DNA of 64,000 nucleotides. It comes from Atrichornis clamosus (taxonomy: Eukaryota; Chordata; Aves; Passeriformes; Menuridae). Within the stretch, counting starts at the first letter, position 1. Every line of letters starts with the position of its first letter. Positions 42,717 through 59,652 of the stretch are shown piece after piece. Made by a program: the position numbers and the translations under genes. The stretch is from positions 159,670 to 223,669 of the forward strand of contig WBMZ01008987.1 in NCBI GenBank assembly GCA_013400975.1, given 5' to 3'. The notes under the pieces were generated by a model. The model had not been told where the DNA came from. It searched no databases and was given only the letters and a program-made list of their open reading frames with translations.

Positions 42717-43564
42717 ATTCTTTTACTTCAAGGCAAATTTCTAAACATTTCAAAATTGCACCTGAGTGAAACTCCAAGTAACTTTGAGCCATGAGGAGTT
42801 GAAACACCTCAATGCAATACATCTCAAATCTTCTTTCTAATCCCTTTTTGGTTAGAAACAGAAATTATTATTCTTTTAAATACTCTTAAGCAAACAAGTA
42901 GTTCAAAAATTAAAAACATTTATTTCCAAATAGTTCAATCAAAAAGTTTGGTTTTACAGTATCAAAATACTTTCTCAAGTGTTTTGTTGAAATGCAATTT
43001 TAGTGAAATCAGTGTGACTTGATACAGCAATTACAAGTTCTAAATGAAAAAACAATACAACACTGGAAAAGTCAGAGTGGGAGAAAGGGCCTGTAAATGC
43101 ATGACCAGTTTAATACATCATTAGCATTTAAGAGAACGTTTTTCTCCCAGCTTGTTGGAAAAATTAGGAACAGATTCTAACAAACTGCAGTTGAGAATTT
43201 TATGCTGAACTGCATAATTCTGTGCAGACTTTTGTTTGTTTATCATGTCATACATACCTGCCTGCGAGACCAGAAATAATAAAATTATTCTAATAATTTA
43301 TCTATGTTAGCAAAAAGAAAATAGTTATGAGAGTCTTATATGAAGAATTCAAGGTGTCCATAATAAAATACATCTGCTCTTTGGTAGTACATGCAACCAA
43401 TCATTTAAGGGTAGTTTTTTCTCACACCCATGCATACAAGGACAGACACATGGCTAAATTTTAGTTGAAATGCAAACTTCCTTAATATCACTGCAATAGA
43501 TGCATGACTATCAAAACTGAATACACAGAAAATGAGTAAACAATGTTCAATGCTGCATTTCAGC

Positions 43565-43606
43565 TTCATCATCAGGATTGGTTGCATTCATCATCATCAT
43601 CAGGAT
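43565..43606. repeat. ATC-rich imperfect repeat
   Basis: 'ttcatcatcaggattgg' is followed by 'ttcatcatcatcatcaggat'. It is a duplicated module with a variable number of ATC units, lying about 0.7 kb from the exon at 44286-44385. Confidence 0.8.
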
Positions 43607-44230
43607 AGGCTGAAATTATGCTTTGATTTGAATCCTGTGCTATTTGAGAGAGAGAGTATGAGCCATCGTGAACTTTGTGTTTACACTTGTTTCTGCACTT
43701 CCAAACTTCTGTATTTACTAAGAAATTAAAGCTTGTAGCTGCTATCAAGGACACCAGCCTTTGCCGAAGTATCGGAAAAATCTACCCTATGTCTTTACAA
43801 CTGGCAAAGTGATCATTAATTTTCCCACATTTCGGTGTTCAGACTTACTGAAAATTAATTTTGCAACCTCAAAAATATCTTTGGTGACATAAGATTCAGT
43901 TTCCTACAAACTATGTTTGGCTAGGACTTTCAAAGCTTTAAGAGACTTCACCCTGCATATACATATAGCACCCACTGGTGCAGTTTTAAATTAAGCTTTT
44001 TTTAAAATTGGGATGATGCTTTGGGATTCTTTTCGTTTTACTGAACACATGATGGGCGTCATATATCATGGACAGCAGGGATACTGCAGCTTATGCACAA
44101 CTAAAATGAACAACACACTAAATGCTAAAATAACATTCACAGCTTGTATGAAAAGATCTTCCAGGTGACTAACAAGAGTTGCACAAATTTTTAAAAAGAT
44201 AAAAAGTGATTTTAAAATCAACTAGGACTA

Positions 44231-44261
44231 TTACAGCACTACTGAGTAATTAGTGCTGTAA
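44231..44261 (-). promoter_or_regulatory. Perfect 11-bp-stem hairpin next to a 5' splice site
   Basis: Arms ttacagcacta (44231-44241) and tagtgctgtaa (44251-44261) are perfect reverse complements around a 9-nt loop. In the PARD3B transcript the stem begins 25 nt after the donor of exon 44286-44385, whose splice site (CACAG|gttgga) is not consensus. The structure is seen directly. A role in modulating this splice site is inference. Confidence 0.6.
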
Positions 44262-44285
44262 CTATGAAGAAGAGCTAAGTCCAAC

Positions 44286-44385
44286 CTGTGGTTATAATCC
44301 TCATTCAGCAGATCCTCACTGGGATGGGGTGGGAGAGGTGGAGGGGTTTCATTTTCACCATTGCCACGATCAGAAACTGGAAACT
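44286..44385 (-). CDS. PARD3B: PARD3B exon: proline-rich linker
   Basis: This 100-bp exon enters after codon base 1 and leaves after base 2. The acceptor is ctaaatttcatttcag|AG and the donor is CACAG|gttgga, which has a non-consensus T at +3 and G at +4. It encodes 'FPVSDRGNGENETPPPLPPH' and then 'PSEDLLNEDYNH'. The PPPLPP stretch could be a short SH3- or WW-type ligand, but that is only inference. The tail EDYNHS matches EDYSHS of mammalian PARD3B, which anchors this exon in the linker. It is 100 bp long and its downstream neighbour is 116 bp. Together they are 216 bp, so skipping both would keep the frame, while skipping either alone would not. A strong hairpin lies just inside the following intron (44231-44261). 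Confidence 0.93.
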
Positions 44386-47300
44386 CTGAAATGAAATTTA
44401 GAAAGGAGTTAAATAAGCTGCAGAAACAACTGCATTACACCAGTTCACTGACTGATGACTGGACTGAAGGGCCTCAAGCAATGCTGAGTGAATCACGAAT
44501 TATTCAAATCCCTAAACTAACTAAACTAGAATTAAAATCATACCAAGCAGAAAATACACCCCTTGGGACTTCCTCCTGAAGAGCTGATTTTCAGATTTGC
44601 ATATACATAATTAAAGGTAAATATAGGGAAACTTTGTAGTTATAGTGAAGCTGAGTGCAAGGCACAAATTGCTTTACTCCATTTGAGTGGTTTTTAACTT
44701 CTCCATAGCTGCATCCTAACTGATTGCAGGTTCATGCTTTCATTCCCTTTGATGGGGAGTATTTATCACATTTCATGTAAAGAAGAGAACCACATTCTCA
44801 GCAAAGAGTTCAGAAGAAAAATTTCTGTTATTCTATGGTGAGAGAACAGAGGCATTTCTTAATTAGTCTTCACCTTCCTACCATTACGGTAACTCCTTCT
44901 CTACCTTTACAAACAGCATTCAGCCAACACTAGAAAATTAATCTGTACAAAGACAAATATGAACTACTCAAACCATTCAGTGGTTTGCTAGGCAACAACA
45001 CTTAAAGACCTACAATATTTAGTAAGAGTGCTGTGCTCACTGTCAGCCAGTGCATTATTGTACTCTAATTCACCTCTCAACCCAAAGGTCTCATCTTGGA
45101 AAAAGTCCCTACATTTTTCAAAGCAGAATATGTCTTCACCCCTCCCAAACTTAACAGGAAACATGGACACTTTCTTGGGCTTCAGTGGCAGGTAAGCAAT
45201 CTAGCAATAATGACATGCCACACTTTCATGTGACCTTCTCTGTTGCACAGAATGTTGGCAGCCTTTTTGAACAATTCTGTGTGAAAGCACTAACCCAACT
45301 CGAGAGAAAAAGAGTCTACAGGGAGGGATCAAGGCAGAAAGCAACAGATTATATTTACTTGATAAGAGCACTGACTAATAGCAAACAAAAAATATTGGTG
45401 GGAAAAACAGTCAAAAAACTCCAAAAAAAACCCAAACAAAAAACAACCTAAACATACCCACACTTCTAGCTCAAGAATACTATAAAATTTCTATTGGATG
45501 GATAGCCTCCTAAAGATTAGAATAAGAAGAAATAGCTCAAACCTGTATCTCAGAAAATTGTGAGCATCATCAGAAGAAAGTGAAGATGAGCAGATGAGAA
45601 GGAAAGTTTTAATGAGACCTTAGAAAAATATTGATTGCCAGTCTGACATAAAAACCAGGTATGCTACCTAACATATGCACACTGGATTCTTGCACTACGA
45701 TCACATTCTTTCAGGTTTGAATATAAGAACAGGAAACAGATGAGAAGTAAAAGACAAGATCTCACAGGAAAAAAGAATTTAGCACGTAGGGGAACTCACA
45801 CTGTTCAATGTAATACCCAATGTAACTGTCAAAAAGAAGCAGACTATGAAGTTCTGCAGAAAGACTGCAGGATATTAAGTAAGGTGAAATTCCCTATCAG
45901 AGACTGCAAAGTGATACACGTGGAGGTAGGGGAAAAGTCCTGAGACATACGAAAGGCTGTTACTATAGTGGTTATTGCTCTGGAACAGTACATTACGTGT
46001 GCACTGGACTGTTCTTTGAATATATGCTTAGTGAAATCAAAAGGAGACAGCAATTTACAAGTCCAAAAAAGCCCAAACACTCCAACTAGAACTCAAGAGT
46101 TAATGGTGTGCCTTGTTTTTAAATAGCGTCTAAAGTTTCATTCTTCCTATCTGAAAAATTCAGAAAACATATTGAAAAGGTAGCAAGGATAGTCGGACAG
46201 GTAGAAACATTCCTGCTAGGAGCAAGGATTAGGTTTCTTTAGTTTAGAGAAAGAAGGAACAAAAGGGGATACATTATGAAATTATAGAATCTATGCATAA
46301 GATGAAAAAGAAGTTTTTACTGTCTCATACACAGAAGGCAATCAGTTTAACTATCAAGTAGCACGGCTAGGACAAACACAAAGTAGTATTTTTCACAGAA
46401 CTCATTGCCGTGAGGATGCTTTGGAAACAAAATTTTAAAAAAATATTAAGAAACGTACCAAAAGATAGATGTATCAATGGCACAATGGTCCAGACAGAAC
46501 CTCTGACTTAGTAAGTCACTGGGCAAAGTAGGAAAGAGATGCCTAATGGAAAAAAATTAAAAACCTAAAAATCACACCACACTTACACTGTGGTTAGCCT
46601 CTTTGAGCAGACTCCTATACCCATAGCAAGAGACTGGTAGTTTTCTTGCAGTAAAAAAATGGTACACTAAGAAAAATGTCAGACTTCCTTAGTGATTTGG
46701 AAATGATCACAAGGGACTACAGCTCCCAGCAAAATGGGAGCAGGAGCCAGAGAGTGAGAGAATTTAACCTAAGGGGCAGTCACTGGCTCCATGTTCAAGA
46801 CCTCAGGAAATGACCTTAACAGATCCAGATAAATCTAAGCACTAAACAAAATGTATTGAATTTTCAGATATTAAACAGATGAAGAGAGAGTTAAAAAGAG
46901 AAACTTAGGGAGAGTAAAAAATTAAGTCTAAGACTCATGCAGTATTTACAAGGAAACTCTAAATAATTAAAAATGCCACTTCTTAATTTTCTACCTTGAT
47001 GTTACCACATACGTATGAACATGGAGATGCTTGCACAACCATGAGGACTCGGCAGTCTACGGTAGTAGAGAAAGTTTGATTATTCTACTATTAACCAGAA
47101 AGATGACAGCTTTCCCCCTATAACTGTTTATTATGTAGGGTTATAAGAAATATATCAGAACCTCTAATGAAACACATTCCAGTAATCTTTCAACACCAGA
47201 AATGTAAAGCTGCTGGCGCTGAAGTATCAATTCTCAAAGAGGTTGTTCTAAAAAACACTGTGCAACAGCTTGGCAGCAAAAGAAGTGAGGACCTGAAGGC

Positions 47301-49798
47301 AGCAAGTATTATTCATGCAAAAATAGAACAAACACTGGCATTCCAATATTGGATCAGTACCCCTTCTCCCTTTATTTAAATATCCACAGGCAAGACAAAA
47401 TTTAATGTTTTGGCTACAAGCGTTTTTCCCCAGACATTACTTTTTCTTGCTCATGTATAATAAAAAAGACTCTTAAAAGACAGCAATATTAGCAGGCCAA
47501 GCTTCAGTGTATTTTTGCTGAGCTTTTGTAAGAATTTTATTGGTAGGAGCAGTGAATGGTACTGGAAATAACTTATTAGAAAACATTAATTAAGAAAGTG
47601 ACATTTTATTAAACATAATACAGCTCCTGCACTAAATTCTTACATTAGATCCTGTATTATGTTAAAAATCTCTCCTGTGTTTTATTATTCTTTGCAAAAA
47701 TGTCCCAACTGCACTTGTACATTCAAGATCTGGATAGCACACTGTGCACATGTATAAGGCACTGTTCCTGCCTGTCACAAGCAGCTCACTAGGTCTGTGA
47801 CTCATGTCCTTGAACAGACACACAACCTGAAGTTCCTAACTGAGCTAAAAGAGGGTTGTGCATAGGCAAAGTGTTTTACCTCTACAGATGGCCTGAAACA
47901 CGGAGGACAAAACTTTATAAGAAACAATGCAAAAAAAGTGTTGTACAGGTGACGGGAGGAAATAAGTGACAGGCTCATATGGAAAGCAGAATGAATATTA
48001 GCTCAAAAATAATTAATACTATGATTTCAAATAAGAGAAATTTCTACAATGTGTGAGACCAGTGTAAGCACCAAGTGTTTTTCACCAAAACAATTTCTTA
48101 TCAGAGCGGTCCCACAGCCAGTCTCCTGCTGCAAGTGCCTGTGCAGTTCTCCATCAAGATCACTGAAATTTTACTCATCAAATGCCCATAGAAATCACAA
48201 TACTTTAGTAAGTAGAAACATCTTCATCATCTCCTGTCCACCGACACAAATTCCAATCACTTCCCAGGCCACGTCTGTGATGACCCGGCCAAGCCAAACC
48301 CTCCCTTTACCAGCAGCACTCCTAAGCATCCTTTCCACATCTGACACACAATCTCTTCTGAGGCCGTCACATTTTTTTTGCTATAATGCCTTCTTACTGT
48401 AATTCTTTAATTAAAAAGATGCCTATTGAAAATGGTTTTATGATTGAGCTGCAAACTGGTCATCCTGGTTTTTGGATTGCAGCTGTAGACTCCTTATTTG
48501 AAAGTACAACTCTTCCACACACTTTGTTTTGAAGTGACAAATTACCAGTTGCCATTCATCTGCATCAATGGTTCCAGAGCATTTGCTTTTATGTTTTTTA
48601 AGGAAGCATTTAAAGGTATTTTCTGCTTTCTGATACTTTGGCAATGACTAACTCTACAGGGCAGGCTAGCTCCAAGGATGGACCCTTTTCTTCTGAAACT
48701 ACAAAATCAGCGTAAATTCCATACAAGGGAAACATAAGGCAGATCTAAACAAAAGGATCTGAACTTTGAATATTTACAATGCTTCAGACTATATCTAATT
48801 CTTTGCCTGGAGTCACATTGTCAAAATATTGAAGTCAACATAAATAATTTACCCCTAAATTCTATGGGAGTTTCTCTTGAGTTTTACAGATAAGGGCTCT
48901 TTGGTTTTGATTAAAAGTACCTCACACAGTCATCACAGCAGCCTATGAAATTACTTTTTGCAGGTTACCCTGATTCCACAGTTGTCTAGGAAAGTGGGAA
49001 AAATCATGCATAATTCAACTACATCAAAGAAAATCTTTTTTTCCTACTGAAAGGTATTTAAGTATGTGCTTGGCTTGAAGAATGAGAGCACACTTAAAAG
49101 GACAGGGGTCAAGACCATCTCTAATACTTAAACTTTTCAAATAACTAGTGCCTTGCTGAGTCAGGACCAAATTGAACAGATAGTACCGTATGCCATGAGA
49201 AATGAAAAAAGACAGGAAAAGAAGTAGCCTTAAATGCTCTTACTTGTATGCTTCCATATGCTCATACATGTAGGTTTTCTTTGCACAATTTACACAATTA
49301 CCTAATTTTTTTTAATGAGTTCATTAATATCATTCCAATTTGTAAATTAAGGGAATGTTTCTAACCTTTGAGCAAATTTTACCTTAAAGTCTAAAATAAG
49401 CAAGTGTACTTTTTGAACATCGTGTTTTAGTAGAAATTAATTAAGCTTATAATAACCTAGGACATAATCTAAAAATTAAATGCAAAAATCATTGCACTCA
49501 TTAAAGTTATATAGAAAATAAACATTTTGACAACATATATTTTGCACTCATCATTTGTTTTTTATCCAGCCTTACGTGTTGGGGCAGCGAGCTAGAAACT
49601 GTTACTTAAACTGGAATTTGTGCCAGGAATCTAATTCACAACTTCGGAGTCAGCTCTCCCACCCTTGCTGGATCTTCAAACCTCAAAGCAACACAGTGTG
49701 CACTTACTCTAATTAACTGCTTTTCGTGGCTGTGGATTTCAGAAAACAAAACCACAAAGCACTCTCTCTCAGCACAGAGAGGGATATCTAGAGAGTAC
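44386..49798 (-). other. PARD3B: PARD3B intron of about 5.4 kb
   Basis: This intron runs from donor gtactc to acceptor catttcag. It is AT-rich unique sequence with an A/C-rich low-complexity patch near 45412-45450. An open frame of 117 codons on the plus strand (48049-48402) has no recognisable domain and is treated as chance. I saw nothing else. Confidence 0.85.
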
Positions 49799-49928
49799 CT
49801 TTGATTCCTTCCTGAGGACTGCATGTAACGAATTGCTGAAGAACGGTATCATTGCGTCGGGAAGCAGCTGCGAAGTTATGACTCCCGTCAAAGGCTGATT
49901 TTTGAAAGACTCCCTGGTCTGAGCGTTC
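49799..49928 (-). CDS. PARD3B: PARD3B exon: linker after PDZ3
   Basis: This 130-bp exon starts in phase 0 and ends after the first base of a codon. The acceptor is ttccttag|GAACGC and the donor is AAAG|gtactc, a weak donor (C at +4, T at +5). It encodes 'ERSDQGVFQKSAFDGSHN', then 'FAAASRRNDTVLQQFVTCSP' and 'QEGIK'. The assignment rests on the shared skeleton SRRND...TCSPQ at the same place in mammalian PARD3B; the rest has diverged considerably, as expected of a disordered, Ser-rich linker. Another frame across the same bases is also open for 60 codons (49769-49951), but only the frame used here joins both neighbouring exons without a stop. No known domain is present. Confidence 0.92.
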
Positions 49929-53452
<3,524 letters not shown>

Positions 53453-53719
53453 CTACAAGCACAAAATAAATACCATTTTTAAAAAATCAAGAACTGTTAA
53501 GCAGAGGTGCCACATACAGGGAAGCAAGATGCAGACAATCAGACATTGCTCCTGTAACTCAATAAACAGGAGACTGGCCAGGGCCAGAAATAGCTTTGTG
53601 TCCAGTAAATGGCAATTTTTTCACCTCTATTTTGGAAAGACTTTATTGTGCAAATACAAACATAGATGTGCATGCACAGACTGCTGTTTTTCTCACATTT
53701 GCAGTTTAATTTTTATCAG

Positions 53720-53775
53720 TTAAAAAAGAAAAAAAAACCAAAAAAACCTCTAATACCAAACCCATAAAACCAAAA
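53720..53775. repeat. A/C-rich low-complexity patch
   Basis: The patch reads aaaaaagaaaaaaaaacc, then aaaaaaacc and aaaaccaaaat. Similar A-rich tracts interrupted by C runs occur at 3639-3665, 15149-15180, 19750-19806 and 45412-45450. No element family could be assigned to them. Confidence 0.75.
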
Positions 53776-56700
53776 TCATACAAACAGTAAAGACCCCCAC
53801 ACTTCTCCCCCCAGAAAAGGAGTTAGTTAAAAGGGCCCACACCATAACTGTTAGCATCCACATTGCAACTGCAGAGTACTACAACCTGTTTTCCATGCAT
53901 TATTATTTGCTATTAAGATCTGGTAAGAAATAGCTCCAAAAATTTTGTCTTACAGTCTTACTAGCGTCTGTCTAGTCACAATTACCATGCCATCACATGG
54001 GCCCGTGTTCTCAGTACAGAATGGTCACTAAGACTTAAGCATCCTTATTACTTAATGCTATCTCTATATTACAACATCCAAAACTGCTGCCAATAACAAA
54101 ATTAGGGTTGAGCCATATCAAGTAACCTATGCTTTGAAAAAGTCATTCAGCTTCATTTGCCAAGGTTAACTGACATTTGTGGGTGTAATAAAATTGTGGA
54201 CACTGCTATTTTGTGATTTAGGAGTCCTATTGCTGTTGTCATTATGATCTGTGATTTATTTCTTTTCATAAAAGAACGTGTCATGGACTTTTCTCTCTTT
54301 AAAAAGAAAATAAGGTCTATTTAATTGAGACACACGAATTTCTTTTAAAGCTTGTCAAGTTCACAATTATCAGGCTGGCATCAGACCTCAAACAAGGAGA
54401 AGAAAGAGTAAGAAACTGAAGACATCCAATATAGGGCAGTGAAGAAATAATAACAGGGAAAGATCTTGCACAGAAATACACTGCTTGGTTAAAATGAGTC
54501 TCATTCATAGGCTCATCACAAACTCTTCATACAGCACTCATCCAAACTGTTTACATACTTCAGAGCAATAAAAAAAACCCCAAAACTATCTGATTTCTAT
54601 TTTTTCTATAACTAAGAAGTTCAATTAACTATTCTGCTATTGCTGCCAAGTCTAAGTCTTTTGAGTAAGTTACAGTAGCTGTGACACACCCAGCTTTATT
54701 AAGGGTTATTTTTGTTAGAACTGGATATGATCATTACCACAGCAGAGCACAGATAACCAAAAAGCTGAAGAAAAAACACTATATACCAGAATCCAAAATA
54801 AACTGGGACGGACAAGAAGATGGCAAGAAGTAATTGGGAGATGAGTCACTCAGTGAAGGAAAATGAAGAGAAATAAAACTTTTCTTGGGAGGGTGTGTGA
54901 ATGGAGGATAGAAAGCAGAGATGCCATTTGGAAGAGATACTGAAACCTCTCCCACCTCTCTGCTGAGTATTTTATGCCAACTTAAATGGACACGCAGCCA
55001 AAGTCAGTAAGTTAACCTCACCCTTTCTCTACGTACAAATGATGCCATCACATGTGCTAAAGTCTAGGGAGAGAAGAGTTAATACTGCTGAACTGAAAAT
55101 TTTATTATTTGCATGTGTTGTAATTCCTTTGTGTTCTATCAAATTTGCTGCAACAAATGGAGCTATTCAGAGTATCAGAAGTTTGAGGAAAAAATACTTT
55201 ATTTTTTTGTGAGTTTCTGCAAGACTTTGAAAATTTTACAGGTATTCATGTCCTCCTCCTGTGGTCCCAGAGTTTCTTGGATTACTGTTTTTCCTTTCTG
55301 GAAAAAAACCACTATGTATAAATAGCTGTTAAAATTTCTTTCTAAAGTTTATACAAATACAATGTCAAATGAATCTAGTCATGACTATATCTGTTAACTA
55401 TGCAATTGTTCTAACACAGCATGTATTTTTAAATGAATCACTGAGCCTCAGAAAGCTCTGTATTGGTCCAATTTTTAGTTTTCCTTGTAACACTTTTGTA
55501 TGATACTTTATTTCTATTTTAATAACATTAGTTCTTAAAGAGCTTCTTTTGATGCATCCTCCCTTCTTCCCACTCTGTTACGTGCAACATTTAAATGAAA
55601 AATTCAACTTGAATTTGACACCTCAACTGTGACTGAAGAAAAAACATGTGCATCATTTATAAATGTTGATCAACTACACTTTCAAGTCACCTGTACAAGA
55701 CAGTCTGGAAGACAAATGAACACTGTTTTCACACAAGCTCAGGTAGAAGTTGCTTCACAGAAAAACCTCTTGCCTTTTTAAAGATCAGAGAAAAAAAAAA
55801 TCCCAACATCTAAACAGTTTCCAAACACAGATTTTCACATCCCTTGTGTTATGGCCTGGTTTGGAAGCCTGAACTGCAAGAAAATCTGCTTGGCTCAAAA
55901 CAAGCTAAATGTTGTTTTAACACGTTTCTTCTTTCATCTCTGAGAGGTAGGTTTCTTTGTGGCTTTTGAGTAAAAAAACAACATTTGGCATTTCAGCAGA
56001 ACAGTTTTCAAACGCCATCTCTGAAACTGCAAGTGAGCTATTCTAATAGAGGGTGATGTTATTCTTCCCTTGCTTATTCAAAAAAATGCAGGTTTTTTTT
56101 ATGGAGACTCACAGCAAGGGCTAGAATCTACCACCACGTGGTTACCATATTCTTCACATGCATTCACAAGACTCCCACTTTTTACAGTAGAGCAAGAAGA
56201 TATAATGTCATGATCTTCAAGGACTCATGTTTTTAATCAAGACACACTAAGTTATTTCCCTTATCACATCAGTGACATTTCTGTCAGGAATTCCCTGATG
56301 GCATTTATTGGAATTATCCAATTTCCTCATCCACTGCACACAACAAGCAATGTTTACTGCAACAGTACTCAGAAGGAGCAAGGACATTCAAGCTACACCA
56401 TGTTTGATTTGAACAAATGCACACATAGAAAAGATTCCATTATTTCTTATAACGGCTCTGTTTCATTTTAGCTGCAGTGGACTGCAAGTACCTGAACATC
56501 AGGAATGCATCACAAGTGAAAAGCCGATGTGAACAAGGCTGAAATCCCTAAAGTTACAAGGAAAGATGATGCATTTAAACTCAGTCAAATGTTAGTTTTC
56601 TTAACATGAAAGGCTCTGCATAATTACAAGTATCAAGTATTCTAGTAACCTCCTGCTCTTAGGGATGTTAAAAAATAGACATTTCAAAAATTACAAAAGG

Positions 56701-58373
56701 AGGTTAAGAAGGGACATAATGGTTCAATCACTAAAAGCAACTGGCCTTATTCCTGCAGGATACAGCGTTAGAATACCAACGAGAAACTTTTAAGGCATTT
56801 TTATTTGGTTTTGTAGGCAGAGTAGTAAATAGGACTGAGTCTTACTGTAGCATGTATGATGCATTGACGTTTTCTAAAACCTTTAGCTAGGACCGAAAAA
56901 ATCATAAAAGAAAGAATTAAAGACTTAAATTTTCCATTATATTCTTCTACAAATCCCTTACTGCACTTTGCAATGCTGCTAACATATCAGAGCTAGATTA
57001 ATGTGTTAAAGCATCAAAAAACTTGAAAATGTTAGCCTCTAATCAGATCTTGGTTCAAGCCAGTAACGAGTAACAGAAACCAAACAAGATGGTCTGCATC
57101 TCATACTTTACTCTTCATTCTAAAAGACACACTGGTAAAAGAAATTTAATGTATCAATACCTTTATAGAAGGTTTGAGCATTTACTTCAGCAGTGAAACC
57201 AATGTGTTGAAATTCTATGCATTACATGTCTTCTTCTAAGGACAAGTGGTGACTATAGACAAGGGGATAAAGTTCCCACTTATATTAGCATGATACACCA
57301 AAATTGAAAAAATTTTAAATTCTAAATGCAGAAGTGAGAAACAGTGAGAGAATTCTCATGTCAGTAAGCATTATGACTTCCTCCTGTGACGGTTTCCCAA
57401 GAAAACACTGTACACTGAAAAGCAAATGCACATGTCTTAATCCATAATAATCCATTTCAGAGAGTAACAATGAATAGCATGGGAAAATGCTCTGGACAAC
57501 CACCAGCTGGAAAGAAAGGCTTTTTATTTCAAAACTTGCTCCAAGAAGAGATTTAAAATAAGGATGATAGGACATCTTTAAATATTTATGCACAAATATG
57601 TGCACACTTTTTAACTTTATACGAGAAGTTTTATTAATTGTTAACACCCACTGATTAGTTTGTGTTCTATATAAAGGTCATTAGACAGCAGAAAGACATC
57701 TGTTCTCTATGCATTACACAACAGTACACTCTGAGTCTTAAAACATTGCCAAAATGAGTGCATTCTGTGAGCACTTGCACACAACACGCAGGAAGGATTC
57801 TCTGGATAGTTCTGGTTGAGGCCAGAGCCTCAGCTACTGCCTCATTTGGTCTGGAGCCTACATTCAGATCTATTAGCACAACACAGGTCTAACTGGTCAA
57901 AGGGTTATAATGAGCTAGAATAGAGAACAGGTCACAGGACCACGGGTTGTCACAGGACAAAATAATCTTCTAGTCATGGTGACTAACTGTGCTTGCTTAC
58001 CTAGGTGTGAGCACAGAAGTCCTGCTTTATTAGTCTGCAGACATCTCAGGCCAGAATTAACTGCCCCGGAGCGAGTCGCTATGGGGGAAAAGAGGGTACC
58101 AAACATCCAGAGCTAGAAAGGGTCGTCATATGTGTCTGTGATGTGACAAGCCAGGCAGCCAGCCCACTAATACTGATGGAATATGGCTCCACAAGCTTTG
58201 CTATTCAAAGCAATGAGTTTATCCATGGCAATATACACTGTCACTGCAACTGGTGTGGACAATTACTCAGGGACACAGAGCTGGGAAAACAAAGAGGGCA
58301 GCCTCATTTCCACAGTAAAATGAGTCATACTCTGCCGCAGACATGCACAGAAATTGAGTTTATCCAGCCCTAA

Positions 58374-58403
58374 TTTGGCCAAATGTGTAACATTTGTTAC
58401 ACA
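58374..58403. other. Two abutting palindromes
   Basis: 'tttggccaaa' (58374-58383, a perfect palindrome) is followed at once by 'tgtgtaacatttgttacaca' (9-bp arms around a central tt). The first resembles a compact NF-I type half-site pair, and the second has GTAAC/GTTAC symmetry. Protein binding is not shown. Confidence 0.55.
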
Positions 58404-59391
58404 ACAAGTAGACGAAGACCCAAGCTTTGAAATAACTGTGGGACTAAGACAGGTAAATAACAGAAGCAGGGAACTATTATATATTCTCATCAAAGCTAAA
58501 GCTTAGATTATTGCTATTTACTAGCTGCTGTAAATAGATGATCATTAAAGTTTTGTGCTGTGAATTGTCTTACTCAGCAGGCTGATGTCAGTAGAGTAAT
58601 TTACATAACACTGAATTAAAAGGTATTTTCACAGAAAAGAGAACTGCAAGGAATTACTGAGATAACACAAGACAAAAATTACATCATGGATCTACAAGAG
58701 TTAAACACCCTAGCCCTGAGAAATTAAGTAATCGGCTTCCAATTTAAAAAAAATTACCTTTTACAAGTTTTATTTTGAAGAAAAAAATGCAGTTAACAGA
58801 TTTCCTAAAGATTAGAAAATAATTCAAATACTTTTAAATCATAAAATATACAAGTCTTTGTACAGTCCTTAGAGGGAACACAACAACTCCTAATACTGTC
58901 ATTTACCAATTTAATATTACCAATGCAATCCACCTCAGGAACAATTGGTAACTTTTGCACAACTGATGTCAAGCTCAGCCAAGACACATTTTTAGTACAA
59001 TGGTAAAAAAATACTTCTAAGAAAAAGAAAAGTATTGAAGTTTTTTTATTTACAGGGACAGTGTAGATAACAACTTCTCTGTCACCGAGCCTATCAGCAC
59101 ACAAACTTTCCCCTTTCTGTAGGCTGTGGGGAAGCTGGAAGGCACCCTCCACTCATACCTACCCATTGTTATCCTTCTTCCCCTTCCCCATTTCCTGCAG
59201 CATCCAAATGTTCCCTAAGGTTTCCTCCAATTCACCTTCATTTTGCAAATCCTACCATGCACAACACCAGAAACCATGGGAAAAAATGTCAGATTTGTAG
59301 TTCACCCAAAGGAATGAGCGACAAAGGTACTCGTTCCTAGAATGCTTACCAAGTGAGATTCAGCACTCAACATAGAAAGGGCAGAATTCTA

Positions 59392-59652
<261 letters not shown>

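Larger units (their letters stand above)
42237..44285 (-). other. PARD3B: PARD3B intron of about 2 kb
   Basis: This intron runs from donor gttgga to acceptor ctccctacag. It contains the hairpin at 44231-44261, an ATC-rich stretch at 43565-43606, and a T/G-rich patch at 42672-42716. The rest is AT-rich unique sequence with no recognisable gene. Confidence 0.88.

Noticed and set aside
48049..48402. Open frame of 117 codons on the plus strand
   Set aside because: Ser/Pro/Thr-rich chance translation with no domain. It is on the opposite strand to the gene and has no supporting signals.
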